This document shows, one piece after another, positions 9,603-17,087 of a stretch of DNA of 64,000 bases. A model generated the notes under the pieces. The model did not search any database. It was not told the DNA's origin and saw nothing but the letters and a program-made list of their open reading frames with translations. The translations under genes were made by a program, and so were the position numbers. Within the stretch, counting starts at the first letter, position 1. Each line of letters starts with the position of its first letter. Source of the stretch: CATQHS01 sp963422655 (GTDB lineage: Bacteria; Actinomycetota; Acidimicrobiia; Acidimicrobiales; Aldehydirespiratoraceae); assembly GCA_963422655.1 (NCBI GenBank), contig OY730440.1:310001-374000 (forward strand). The letters run 5' to 3'.

Positions 9603-11087
9603 GTGACAACCGCAGGCCTAGCAGTAGCAGACCCAGCAGTAGCAGACCCAGCAGTAAGAACCGCAGACCCCGTGCTGCCTACCCGGGAGCGAAGCTGGCC
9701 GCCGGTTCGAGCCCAAGTCGGCGGCCGGGCCGAGCTGTGCGTGCGAGATGCCGAGTTGGTGGTGACCATGGACTCCGATCGCCGGGAGATCGATGGCGGC
9801 TGGGTAGCTATCTCCGACGGGTTCGTCACCGCCGTGGGCGAGCCGGGCCATGAACCCCCGGCGGAACGGATCATCGACGCCAGCGGATGCCTGGTGACGC
9901 CGGGGCTGATCAATACCCATCACCACATCTACCAGAACCTCACCCGGGCCTTCGCGCCGGCCCTGTCCGGCAACCTCTTCGACTGGCTGCGCACCCTGTA
10001 CCCGGTGTGGAGCCGCCTCGACGAGGAAGCGGCCTACGTGTCGGCCTGGGTCGGGCTGTGCGAGCTGGCCCTGGGTGGCTGCACCACCACCACCGACCAC
10101 CTCTACGTGCACCCCCGGGGCGGAGGCGACCTGATCAGCGCCGAGATCACCGCCGCCGCCGAGCTCGGCTTTCGTTTCCACCCCACTCGGGGATCGATGA
10201 GCCTGTCGGTGAAAGACGGCGGACTTCCGCCCGATTCGGTCGTGCAGGACGACGACGAGATCCTGGCCGACTCCGAGCGGCTGGTGGCCCGCCATCATGA
10301 TCCGGCACCGGGGGCCATGGTGCGCATCGCCTTGGCGCCGTGCTCGCCGTTCTCGGTGACGCCCGAGTTGATGGCTCGTACCGCTGAGCTGGCCGAGCGC
10401 CTCGACGTTCGGTTGCACACCCATCTGGCCGAGGACGCCGATGAGGACACCTTCTGCGAGGCGACTTTCGGGTGCCGGCCGATCGAGCACTTCGAGAATG
10501 TGGGTTGGGGTTCGGATCGGGCCTGGGTAGCCCATTGCGTGTTCCCCGACGGGGACGAGATCGACCGGCTGGCTCGTTGGGGGGCCGGGGTGGCTCATTG
10601 CCCCAGCTCCAATCAGTTGATCGGCGCCGGGCTGGCCCCGGTCCGGGAGCTGCGCGATGCCGGGGTGGCAGTGGGGATCGGTTGTGACGGTTCGGCCTCC
10701 ACCGACTGCGCTTCGTTGTGGCTCGAAACCCGCGGCGCCCTGTTGCTGGCCCGGCTGCGGGGCGGACCCGAGGCCATGGGGGCCCGGGAGGCTCTGGAGA
10801 TGGCAACTCTGGGCGGGGCGGCATGCTTGGGCCGTGACGACATCGGTGCTCTGACCCCGGGCCGGGCCGGTGATCTGGTAGTCTGGCCCTTGGAGGGTGT
10901 GGCTTTCGCCGGGGCTCTGTCTGATCCGGTCGAGGCGTTGTTGCGTTGCGGCCCGGTAGCGGCCCGCCACACGGTGGTGGCGGGACGATCGCTGGTCACC
11001 GACGGGGAGCTCACCGTTTCGGGGGTGGGCGAGATGTTGAACCGGCATCGCCGGATCGCCGCCGACTGGCTGGCGAGCTGTCAGTGA
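9603..11087 (+). CDS. 8-oxoguanine deaminase-type amidohydrolase
   Basis: 494-residue amidohydrolase of the TrzA/AtzB/8-oxoguanine deaminase branch, which hydrolytically deaminates 8-oxoguanine or related aminopurines and triazines. Metal ligands H106-x-H108 (NTHHHIY); HTHLAED, WVAHCVF, HCPSSN and the GIGCDGSAS aspartate motif follow in family order. It is divergent from the nucleoside operon over 151 bp. The GTG at 9603 has GGAGAG 6 nt upstream, but the first 40 residues include a tandem AVADP repeat and exceed the usual family start; a GTG at 9672 is a possible alternative. Function as an 8-oxopurine deaminase fits the neighbourhood; hydroxyatrazine-like substrates cannot be ruled out. Confidence 0.82.
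   Translation: MTTAGLAVADPAVADPAVRTADPVLPTRERSWPPVRAQVGGRAELCVRDAELVVTMDSDRREIDGGWVAISDGFVTAVGEPGHEPPAERIIDASGCLVTPGLINTHHHIYQNLTRAFAPALSGNLFDWLRTLYPVWSRLDEEAAYVSAWVGLCELALGGCTTTTDHLYVHPRGGGDLISAEITAAAELGFRFHPTRGSMSLSVKDGGLPPDSVVQDDDEILADSERLVARHHDPAPGAMVRIALAPCSPFSVTPELMARTAELAERLDVRLHTHLAEDADEDTFCEATFGCRPIEHFENVGWGSDRAWVAHCVFPDGDEIDRLARWGAGVAHCPSSNQLIGAGLAPVRELRDAGVAVGIGCDGSASTDCASLWLETRGALLLARLRGGPEAMGAREALEMATLGGAACLGRDDIGALTPGRAGDLVVWPLEGVAFAGALSDPVEALLRCGPVAARHTVVAGRSLVTDGELTVSGVGEMLNRHRRIAADWLASCQ
9621..9656. repeat. 15-bp tandem repeat inside the start of the amidohydrolase gene
   Basis: Two perfect units of GCAGTAGCAGACCCA (9621-9635, 9636-9650) and a partial third. They encode repeated Ala-Val-Ala-Asp-Pro just after the GTG start of the 8-oxoguanine deaminase-like gene. 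A separate 17-bp near-repeat (GAACGGAGA at 9571 and 9588) duplicates the Shine-Dalgarno region just upstream. Confidence 0.7.
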
Positions 11088-11137
11088 GAGGGTCGTAGAG
11101 TGAGGTGTCTCGGGCGGGCAGGTTGTCAGGTTCAGCC

Positions 11138-11166
11138 TTGCTGCGGGCACCGGTAGGGTGTAACAT
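11138..11166 (+). promoter_or_regulatory. Candidate sigma-70 promoter for the secreted PLA2-like gene
   Basis: TTGCTG (11138-11143), 17-nt spacer, TAACAT (11161-11166), 76 nt before the preferred GTG start at 11243. Both hexamers match the housekeeping consensus well for GC-rich DNA. Confidence 0.45.
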
Positions 11167-11242
11167 CTAGGGTGATTCAGTTCTGAGCAATAGGTGGTGT
11201 CGTCAAGTGGCCACGGTTCAAGGTTCAGAGAGGGGAAATTCT

Positions 11243-13234
11243 GTGGGGAATCGGTGGCTGGTTTGGTTTGTTGTTGTGGCTGGGTTCTTCGGAGTTTGGG
11301 GTGTGGGTGAGCTTGATCCGGTGTGGGCGGTCAGCCCGTCCGATGTCGTCGCCGAAACCGCTGATGCGGAGGTTCTGCCGGTACTGAACTTTGATCGTGC
11401 CGACGCTGGTCGGGGCCGGTTGGCGTCGCCGGGTTCGGTGCTGTCTGCGGCCAGAGCAGGGTCTGGTGGTGTGCCGGGGCCAGTGTTTCATCCGGTGTGG
11501 CCGGCTTGCTCGGGGCATGAGCATCGCTCCAACAGGGTGTGCCACACCCATCCCTCTGATTGCTATCAGTCTGGTGACGCGCACTACTGTTCGAAGACAA
11601 CGAAATGGTCGATAGACGACAACCATGTTCCGGGTACGTCTTGTGACGGGCATACTCATAGGTCGGGCAGGGTGTGCCACACTCATCCCTCTGATTGCTA
11701 TCAGTCTGGTGGAGCACATTATTGTTCGAAGACAGAGACGACAACGACAACGACGAAATGGTTGATAGACAACAACCATACGCCGGGCAGGTCATGTAAT
11801 GGGCATACTCATAGGTCGGGCAGGGTGTGCCACACTCATCCCTCTGATTGCTATCAGTCTGGTGACGCGCACTACTGCTCAACTACAACTTCGACGTCGT
11901 CTGTAGAGCGGTGGTATCCCACCAAGAACCATTACCCGATAGACCACACCCACGAAGACGACCCGCCACCGCAGCCGGTCTGCCCGGCTGGTGAGACTCG
12001 CCTCCCGGCGTACGGAAACGCATGTGTACCTTCAAGTTGTCGATATGACCGCAACCGTGACGGAACCTGCCAGGACTGCCCTGCTGGTCAAACCCGTCGT
12101 TCTGAGTACAACAGCAGGTGCGTGCCTGACGATTGCAAGTACGGCCGCACCCGCGGCGGGACGTGCGAGCCGAGCTCACCTTCGTTTCGCTACCAAACAC
12201 TGACCTGCAGCTCCTACAGCACCGATGCCGACGCCCGCGACTACCTCGACATGGACCGCGACAAGTACGACCGGGCCGTTTGCCCACCACCGGGACTGTT
12301 TCTGGCCAGCCCCGGTACTGGGGACTGGCCGTCGTGGGGTTTCCAGAAGAGCGTCGCCGACGACTACGGCAAGATCGTGGTCGAGGAATCCGGTGAATGC
12401 AGCGGACCCAAAGACGACTGGAATATCGATTTTCCTGACACTGGTCTACATTGGGATTTCCAGGTTCCGTGCAAGGCCCACGACCATTGCTTCGACCTCA
12501 TCCGGGCAGGGTTATCGGGAACCATCTCCAGCAACGACTGCCACAGCCTTATGAGCGATCTGATGGAAGCCGACTGCAACAACCGCAACTTTGCTATGAG
12601 TCGAATATGCCGTGCAGCAAAGTTGAAGGTACATGCAGCTGTAAAGAGTTTTTCTGGAGCGAGCCCGGATCCCGGGGCCGTGAGGCTGGTGAACATCGGC
12701 ACCGGTCTGTGCGCCGACGTAGATCGTTCTGTGCTTCCCAGCGGTCATAGTTCGGATGGTCTCGCCGATGGTACCGTTGTTCTGCAATGGCCCTGCCGAA
12801 CGTTCAATGCAGACAATCAACAGTTCCGTTTGCATCCCAGCAATGAGTGGCCCGGATATTTCCAGATCCAACCTGAACACTCCGCCGGTTCTTACATGTG
12901 TGTCACCGTTGCAGGCTCATCTCTGGTACAAAAACCATGCGCGGGTAAACTGAAAGAACCGCCGCCTCCACGCCCACTCCGCACACGACCGACTCCACCA
13001 CCACCCGATGAAGTTCCCATCTCTCAGCAACTATTCAGATTTAGTGCTGTCTCGGATGATGATGAATACACGATCAGCAGCAAGGCAACACGCAGATCCT
13101 GCTGGACGGTACCCTCCACCGACGCAACCACCACACCCAGAAGAGGAACCCGACTGGTCAACGCAGTCTGTAGACCTACAGGTCCTGCGGTTGGCTCCTA
13201 CCAGATATGGAGTATCCAAGATGCCCAGAACTAA
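11243..13234 (+). CDS. Secreted multidomain protein: Cys/His repeats, phospholipase A2-like domain, ricin-type lectin region
   Basis: 663 residues from GTG 11243, which has AGGGGA 7-8 nt upstream and yields a clean signal peptide (MGNRWLVW..., likely cleavage after VWA at 29). A GTG at 11207 in the same frame would add 12 residues. Order: three repeats (89-116, 134-161, 185-212) each C-x2-H-x-H-x5-C-H-x-H-x3-C-x6-H-x-C; a His/Asp linker; two Cys-rich units with CPAG.TR and CVP..C; a secretory phospholipase A2-like domain (about 385-470) with CKAHDHC, the C-x2-H-D-x-C active-site signature (His413-Asp414); and a ricin B-like region (about 479-663) interrupted by a Pro-rich linker. Inferred to be an extracellular, glycan-binding lipase or toxin. 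The Cys/His repeat is not one I recognise. The stop overlaps the following lipoprotein gene by 14 nt. Confidence 0.85.
   Translation: MGNRWLVWFVVVAGFFGVWGVGELDPVWAVSPSDVVAETADAEVLPVLNFDRADAGRGRLASPGSVLSAARAGSGGVPGPVFHPVWPACSGHEHRSNRVCHTHPSDCYQSGDAHYCSKTTKWSIDDNHVPGTSCDGHTHRSGRVCHTHPSDCYQSGGAHYCSKTETTTTTTKWLIDNNHTPGRSCNGHTHRSGRVCHTHPSDCYQSGDAHYCSTTTSTSSVERWYPTKNHYPIDHTHEDDPPPQPVCPAGETRLPAYGNACVPSSCRYDRNRDGTCQDCPAGQTRRSEYNSRCVPDDCKYGRTRGGTCEPSSPSFRYQTLTCSSYSTDADARDYLDMDRDKYDRAVCPPPGLFLASPGTGDWPSWGFQKSVADDYGKIVVEESGECSGPKDDWNIDFPDTGLHWDFQVPCKAHDHCFDLIRAGLSGTISSNDCHSLMSDLMEADCNNRNFAMSRICRAAKLKVHAAVKSFSGASPDPGAVRLVNIGTGLCADVDRSVLPSGHSSDGLADGTVVLQWPCRTFNADNQQFRLHPSNEWPGYFQIQPEHSAGSYMCVTVAGSSLVQKPCAGKLKEPPPPRPLRTRPTPPPPDEVPISQQLFRFSAVSDDDEYTISSKATRRSCWTVPSTDATTTPRRGTRLVNAVCRPTGPAVGSYQIWSIQDAQN
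11513..11896. repeat. Three DNA-level tandem repeats encoding the Cys/His modules
   Basis: Units begin at about 11513, 11648 and 11801. Cores of about 80 bp are nearly identical in DNA (shared GTGTGCCACAC and CCTCTGATTGCTATCAG), joined by linkers of different length that contain (ACGACA)n-like Thr codons. The near-identity points to recent unit duplication or gene conversion. Confidence 0.85.
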
Positions 13235-13883
13235 ATACGTCAAGCGTCTCGCCGGGCTGCTGATCACAGTATTGCTCAGCATCGCGTGCAGCCCGACCTC
13301 TAAAGTTGAGACGACCACAGAACAAACAGGAACCGAGACAACTACCACAACCGTGGCCCCAACTACCACAACCGTGGCCCCAACTACCACAACCGTCGCA
13401 CCGCCGGAGGCCGTGGAGATCGAACCAATCGTCTTGGAGGATTACTGGGCCACCAATCTCAGTGACCGTTCCACTCCGCTCGGAACCCTCTGCTGGGCCA
13501 TATGGGAGTTGGGCCGAATGGATGTATTGCATTCGTCCGAGCGTATGGCTAAAATCCCGGGTTTCGAGGTGATCTTGCCAGCGAATCTGGACCCCGACTA
13601 CACTATCCTCGATGCCCTGGAAGAGATAACCAAACCGGAGATAGTAGGTATCGTGAACGACCCCAGACTTTCCGAAGAACTCCAACTGTATGCCAAAGGC
13701 TTCTTCGAAGATGTCGACTCCATGATCGAGCAGACAGAGGCGGTCGGTTACGACAAGGTCGACCACACCAAATTCCCATACCCGGACTCCAACGACTTAC
13801 CCCACGCCGATGCTTTCGACAAGGCCATTCTCGCTCATCCCAACGAATGCGTAGACCCTGGCGGCACAACATCAGAAGGCTGA
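13221..13883 (+). CDS. Lipoprotein of unknown function, copy 1
   Basis: 220-residue predicted lipoprotein. MPRTKYVKR is followed by a hydrophobic helix and a Cys at residue 23 (LLSIAC), then a Thr-rich linker with TTTTVAP repeated three times and an acidic domain of about 165 residues with no family I recognise. The ATG at 13221 lies inside the 3' end of the secreted PLA2-like gene (14-nt overlap), so the two are co-expressed. A longer in-frame reading from 13008 is out-of-frame PLA2-gene DNA and is not used. The next gene is a diverged second copy. The domain has only two Cys (LGTLCWAIWE and a terminal NEC) and a conserved KFPYPD segment near the end. Confidence 0.85.
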   Translation: MPRTKYVKRLAGLLITVLLSIACSPTSKVETTTEQTGTETTTTTVAPTTTTVAPTTTTVAPPEAVEIEPIVLEDYWATNLSDRSTPLGTLCWAIWELGRMDVLHSSERMAKIPGFEVILPANLDPDYTILDALEEITKPEIVGIVNDPRLSEELQLYAKGFFEDVDSMIEQTEAVGYDKVDHTKFPYPDSNDLPHADAFDKAILAHPNECVDPGGTTSEG

Positions 13884-13933
13884 GCCTGCAATGAGCACGG
13901 TCGTTTCGGACAGTAGTAACACCTCTAGCAAAG

Positions 13934-14635
13934 ATGCCCAGAACTAAGTACGTCAAGCGTCTCGCCGGGCTGCTGATCATAGTATTGTCCAGCACAGGAT
14001 GCAGCCCGACCTCTAAAGTTGAGACGACCACAGAACAAACAGGAACCGAGACAACTACCACGACCATCGCACCCACCACAACCGTGGCTCCAACTACCAC
14101 GACCATCGCACTCACCACAACCGTGGCCCCAACTACCACGACCATCGCACCGCCGGAGGCCGTGGAGATCGAACCAATCGTCCTGGAGGATTACTTGGCC
14201 GCCAATCTCAGTGATCGTTCCACTCCGCTCGGAACCCTATGCTGGGCCATATGGGAGTGGGGCCGAATACATATTCTACATTCAGCCACACGTATGGCCG
14301 AGCAAATCCCGGGTTTAGAAGTGGTCTTGCCGGCGAATCTGGACCCCGACTACACTATCCTCAATGCCCTGGAAGAGATAACCAAACCGGAAATAGTAGG
14401 CATCGTGAACGACCCCAGACTTTCCGAAGAACTCCAACTGTACGCCAAAGGACTCTTCGAAGATTTCGGCTCCATGGTCGAGCAGACAGAGGCGGTCGGT
14501 TACGACAAGGTCGACCACACCAAATTCCCATACCCGGACTTTGATCATTTACCACACGCTGATGCTTTCGACAAGGCTATTCTCGCTCATCCCAACGAAT
14601 GCGAAGACCCAGTAGCCGCAACACCAGAAGATTGA
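13934..14635 (+). CDS. Lipoprotein of unknown function, copy 2
   Basis: 233-residue paralogue of the gene just upstream: same MPRTKYVKRLAG start, lipobox variant SSTGC with Cys23, and a longer Thr linker (alternating TTTIAP and TTTVAP). The C-terminal domain is nearly identical. Differences cluster around the segment after CWAIWE (GRIHILHSATRMAEQ against GRMDVLHSSERMAK) and before HADAFDK. The intergenic DNA after each copy is also nearly identical, so the unit was duplicated as a block. Function unknown; co-location with a secreted lipase-like protein suggests a shared surface role (inference). Confidence 0.85.
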   Translation: MPRTKYVKRLAGLLIIVLSSTGCSPTSKVETTTEQTGTETTTTTIAPTTTVAPTTTTIALTTTVAPTTTTIAPPEAVEIEPIVLEDYLAANLSDRSTPLGTLCWAIWEWGRIHILHSATRMAEQIPGLEVVLPANLDPDYTILNALEEITKPEIVGIVNDPRLSEELQLYAKGLFEDFGSMVEQTEAVGYDKVDHTKFPYPDFDHLPHADAFDKAILAHPNECEDPVAATPED

Positions 14636-14685
14636 GCCTGCAATCGGCACGGTCGTTTCGGACAGTAGTAACACCTCTAGCAAAG

Positions 14686-14706
14686 ATGCCCAGAACTAGT
14701 CCATGA
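14686..14706 (+). pseudogene. Vestigial third start of the lipoprotein repeat
   Basis: The duplicated spacer is followed a third time by ATGCCCAGAACTA, the first codons of the lipoprotein gene, but the frame closes after six codons and abuts the stop of the convergent amidohydrolase gene. It marks the end of the tandem duplication or a deleted third copy. Confidence 0.65.
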
Positions 14707-16065
14707 TCAAGTACAGGCGGTAGCGGCGCGGCGTTCGAACAGCTCGGTGGCTGCAGCCTGAGCCCGAGCCGCAATGGCGGGTACATCTACCGAGATAACT
14801 TGACCGTCGGCTACCAGACGCTGGCCACGGACCCATACGTTGCTGACATCGTGAGCGGTGGCGGTGAACACGAGATGAGCCGGCGCATTGAAGTCACGGC
14901 CGTGCAGCACCGGTACGAAGTGCAGACCTGATACGTCCACCATCACGATGTCGGCGTCCTTGCCCACTGTGAGTGTCCCGGTCACGTCACCGAGCCCCAG
15001 CGCCACGGCTCCGGCCCGAGTGGCCATGTCGAGAATGTCCCAGGGGTCCCCGGCGGTGGGCTCCAAGGCGCTGACCTTGGCCAGCAGCGATGCGAACTTC
15101 ATCTCCTCGAGCATGTCGAGGCTGTTGTTCTCCTTTTCGCCGTCGGTCCCCAGCGCCACCGTCATCTGCTGGCTGCGATAGTGCTCCACCCGGGCCGGTC
15201 CCGAGGCCAGCTTCATGTTCGAGCACGGGCAGTGCACCAAGGCCGTACCGGTCTCAACCATGAGAGCAACCTCACGATCGTCGAGCCAGACGCCATGGGC
15301 CACCACGGTGCGCTCGCCGAGGACACCCCGGTTGTGGAACTCCTCGATGGGCCGGCGCCCGAACTGGCGCAGGCACTCCTGCACCTCCCAGATCGACTCG
15401 GAAGAATGGGTGTGCAGGCCCGTGTCGAACTCGACCGCCAGATCGGCCGCGGCCCGGCACATCTCCGGCGAGCAGTAGAACATGTGCTCCAACCCGACCC
15501 AGACCCGCACCCGGCCATCAGCAGAACCGTGGTGGGTCTCCAGCAGTCTCCGGTTGGTCTCCAGCGTCTCGAAGTAGTCGTACCGGTCGGCGGTGTAGGG
15601 AGCCAGCGTGACTCGGATGCCAATCTCGGCCGCGGCTGCGGCCGAACCCTCCATGAAACGCCACATGTCGAGCACCGACGTGGTGCCACCCCGCAGCCCC
15701 TCGACATAAGCCATGTAGGAAGCAGCCTCGGCGATCGGCGGGGTGAGAGCCCGGTGGGCGGGGTCCACATGGTTCTCCAACCATTCCCACAACGCCATCG
15801 ACTCTGCCGTTCCCCTTAGCAGCCCGGAATGGAGATGGCAGTTGTGCAGCCCCGGAATGACCACCTGGCCGGTGGCGTCGATCACCTCGGCGGTCGACGC
15901 AGCCGGGTGGGCGTCCACCTCGGCCACCGGGCCCACGGCAGCAATGGTTCTGTCCACCACCAGCACCGAACCGGGGTCGTGGCTGACCCGGTCACCCTCC
16001 AGCGGCAGGACCATTGCGCCGCGAATCAAAAAGGTGGTCTCGTTTATCTTGGGCACGGCCCGCAT
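14707..16065 (-). CDS. Amidohydrolase of the TrzA/SsnA/MtaD group
   Basis: 452-residue metal-dependent deaminase or hydrolase. Seen: HNCHLHSG metal motif, LHTHSSES, VVAHGVW, HCPCSNMK and GTDGEKENN with the catalytic Asp, typical of guanine, S-adenosylhomocysteine/methylthioadenosine and triazine hydrolases. The ATG at 16065 is 1 nt after the XdhC-YHS stop, so it is the last gene of the cox operon; the in-frame upstream extension would overlap that gene and is rejected. The substrate cannot be fixed from sequence, but it is a third aminopurine-type amidohydrolase in the window. Confidence 0.85.
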   Translation of the reverse strand: MRAVPKINETTFLIRGAMVLPLEGDRVSHDPGSVLVVDRTIAAVGPVAEVDAHPAASTAEVIDATGQVVIPGLHNCHLHSGLLRGTAESMALWEWLENHVDPAHRALTPPIAEAASYMAYVEGLRGGTTSVLDMWRFMEGSAAAAAEIGIRVTLAPYTADRYDYFETLETNRRLLETHHGSADGRVRVWVGLEHMFYCSPEMCRAAADLAVEFDTGLHTHSSESIWEVQECLRQFGRRPIEEFHNRGVLGERTVVAHGVWLDDREVALMVETGTALVHCPCSNMKLASGPARVEHYRSQQMTVALGTDGEKENNSLDMLEEMKFASLLAKVSALEPTAGDPWDILDMATRAGAVALGLGDVTGTLTVGKDADIVMVDVSGLHFVPVLHGRDFNAPAHLVFTATAHDVSNVWVRGQRLVADGQVISVDVPAIAARAQAAATELFERRAATACT

Positions 16066-16066
16066 C

Positions 16067-17041
16067 CTAAGCGAGAAACCGCTCGGGTTCGGCTTCGAAG
16101 GCTCGCCGACACCCCGAGGCGCAGAACCAGTAGTCGACACCGTCGTAAGTGGTGTGGTACTTGGCGTCGTCGACCAGAACGGTCATGGAGCACACCGGGT
16201 CGATCGCCTCGACTCGGGGTGGGCGGGGCTTCGAGCTGGCCACCAATTCACCTGATGACCGACGATCCACCAAGTCGGCCATGACCGCTACCGCGATCTC
16301 TGCGTTTGGGACATGGCCGAGATCCAGACCGGCCGGAGCGTTTATCCGGGCCAGGTCGCCGGGATCGAAGCCCTGGCTACGGAGGCTGTCGATCACAGTC
16401 TCGGCCCGCCGGGCCGAAGCCACCAGCCCGACGTAACCGGCGTCGGTGGCCAGCGCTTCGGCCAGAGCGAGATCGTCGTAGTGGCCCTGGGTGGCCACCA
16501 CCACCGCAGTGGCGCCGTCCACTCCCAGGCCGGATAGGTCGAGCTTGGTTCGGACCAGCTCGGGCCGGGTGTGCTCGTCGGGGTCACCGCCGTCGTCGAT
16601 GACGGACGGCTTCCACCCCACCACCGCCGCCATTTCGGCCAGCGCGTCCACGGCCGGCGAGCGGCCGATGACGATCACCTGCGGCTGGGGCCGATGAGGC
16701 TCCAAGTACACCTCCATGGCCCCCTCCGACTCGCAAGCCATGGCAACCAGGCTCACTCCGGGTCGCACCCCGGCATGGGTCCGATCATCGAGTTCGTCGG
16801 GCTGGCCCAACAACAACAGGGCCGACTCCCCCGTCTCGAGACATTCCAGCCCTTGGCGCACTACCGACGGCTCGGCACAGGCTCCCCCCAGCCAGCCCCT
16901 GACGGTGCCGTCAGCCAAGATCACCGCTTTTGATCCCTGCCGACCCGACGACGGGGCTCGCCGCCACACCACCGAGGCCAGCACGAACCGCTGGCGGGCC
17001 TCGAACAGCTCGACGGCATGAGCCAAGACCCCGATATCCAT
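16067..17041 (-). CDS. XdhC/CoxF-like molybdoenzyme maturation factor fused to a YHS domain
   Basis: 324 residues. The N-terminal XdhC_CoxI domain (AVILADGTVRGWLGGACAEP) and central Rossmann-like domain (VIVIGRSPAVDALAEMAA) match factors that load or sulfurate the molybdenum cofactor of xanthine or CO dehydrogenases. The last 44 residues (281-324) form a YHS/TRASH-like metal-binding domain with Cys284 (DPVCSM) and Cys307-x3-Cys311 (FCASGC). The ATG at 17041 is chosen over a TTG at 17068. The gene lies 46 nt behind coxL and 1 nt before an amidohydrolase gene. Because form I CO dehydrogenase needs copper as well as molybdenum, the YHS tail may handle copper (inference). Confidence 0.88.
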   Translation of the reverse strand: MDIGVLAHAVELFEARQRFVLASVVWRRAPSSGRQGSKAVILADGTVRGWLGGACAEPSVVRQGLECLETGESALLLLGQPDELDDRTHAGVRPGVSLVAMACESEGAMEVYLEPHRPQPQVIVIGRSPAVDALAEMAAVVGWKPSVIDDGGDPDEHTRPELVRTKLDLSGLGVDGATAVVVATQGHYDDLALAEALATDAGYVGLVASARRAETVIDSLRSQGFDPGDLARINAPAGLDLGHVPNAEIAVAVMADLVDRRSSGELVASSKPRPPRVEAIDPVCSMTVLVDDAKYHTTYDGVDYWFCASGCRRAFEAEPERFLA

Positions 17042-17087
17042 CAGCGGAGCCTGAGAACCTGGGAACAAGACGCAGACAGAGACAGGC

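Larger units (their letters stand above)
13218..14698. repeat. Tandem gene duplication (about 713 and 752 bp units)
   Basis: The junction sequence AAGATGCCCAGAACTA occurs at 13218, 13931 and 14683. Units 13218-13930 and 13931-14682 contain one lipoprotein gene plus a nearly identical 50-bp spacer (GTCGTTTCGGACAGTAG...). The first junction lies inside the 3' end of the PLA2-like gene, so the repeat unit begins in that gene's last codons. Confidence 0.85.

Noticed and set aside
9618..11150. 510-residue minus-strand frame opposite the 8-oxoguanine deaminase-like gene
   Set aside because: Antisense to a gene with all amidohydrolase motifs in order.
13008..13220. Longer N-terminus for the first lipoprotein
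   Set aside because: This stretch is the PLA2-like gene read in another frame; the ATG at 13221 gives a clear signal peptide and matches the second copy.
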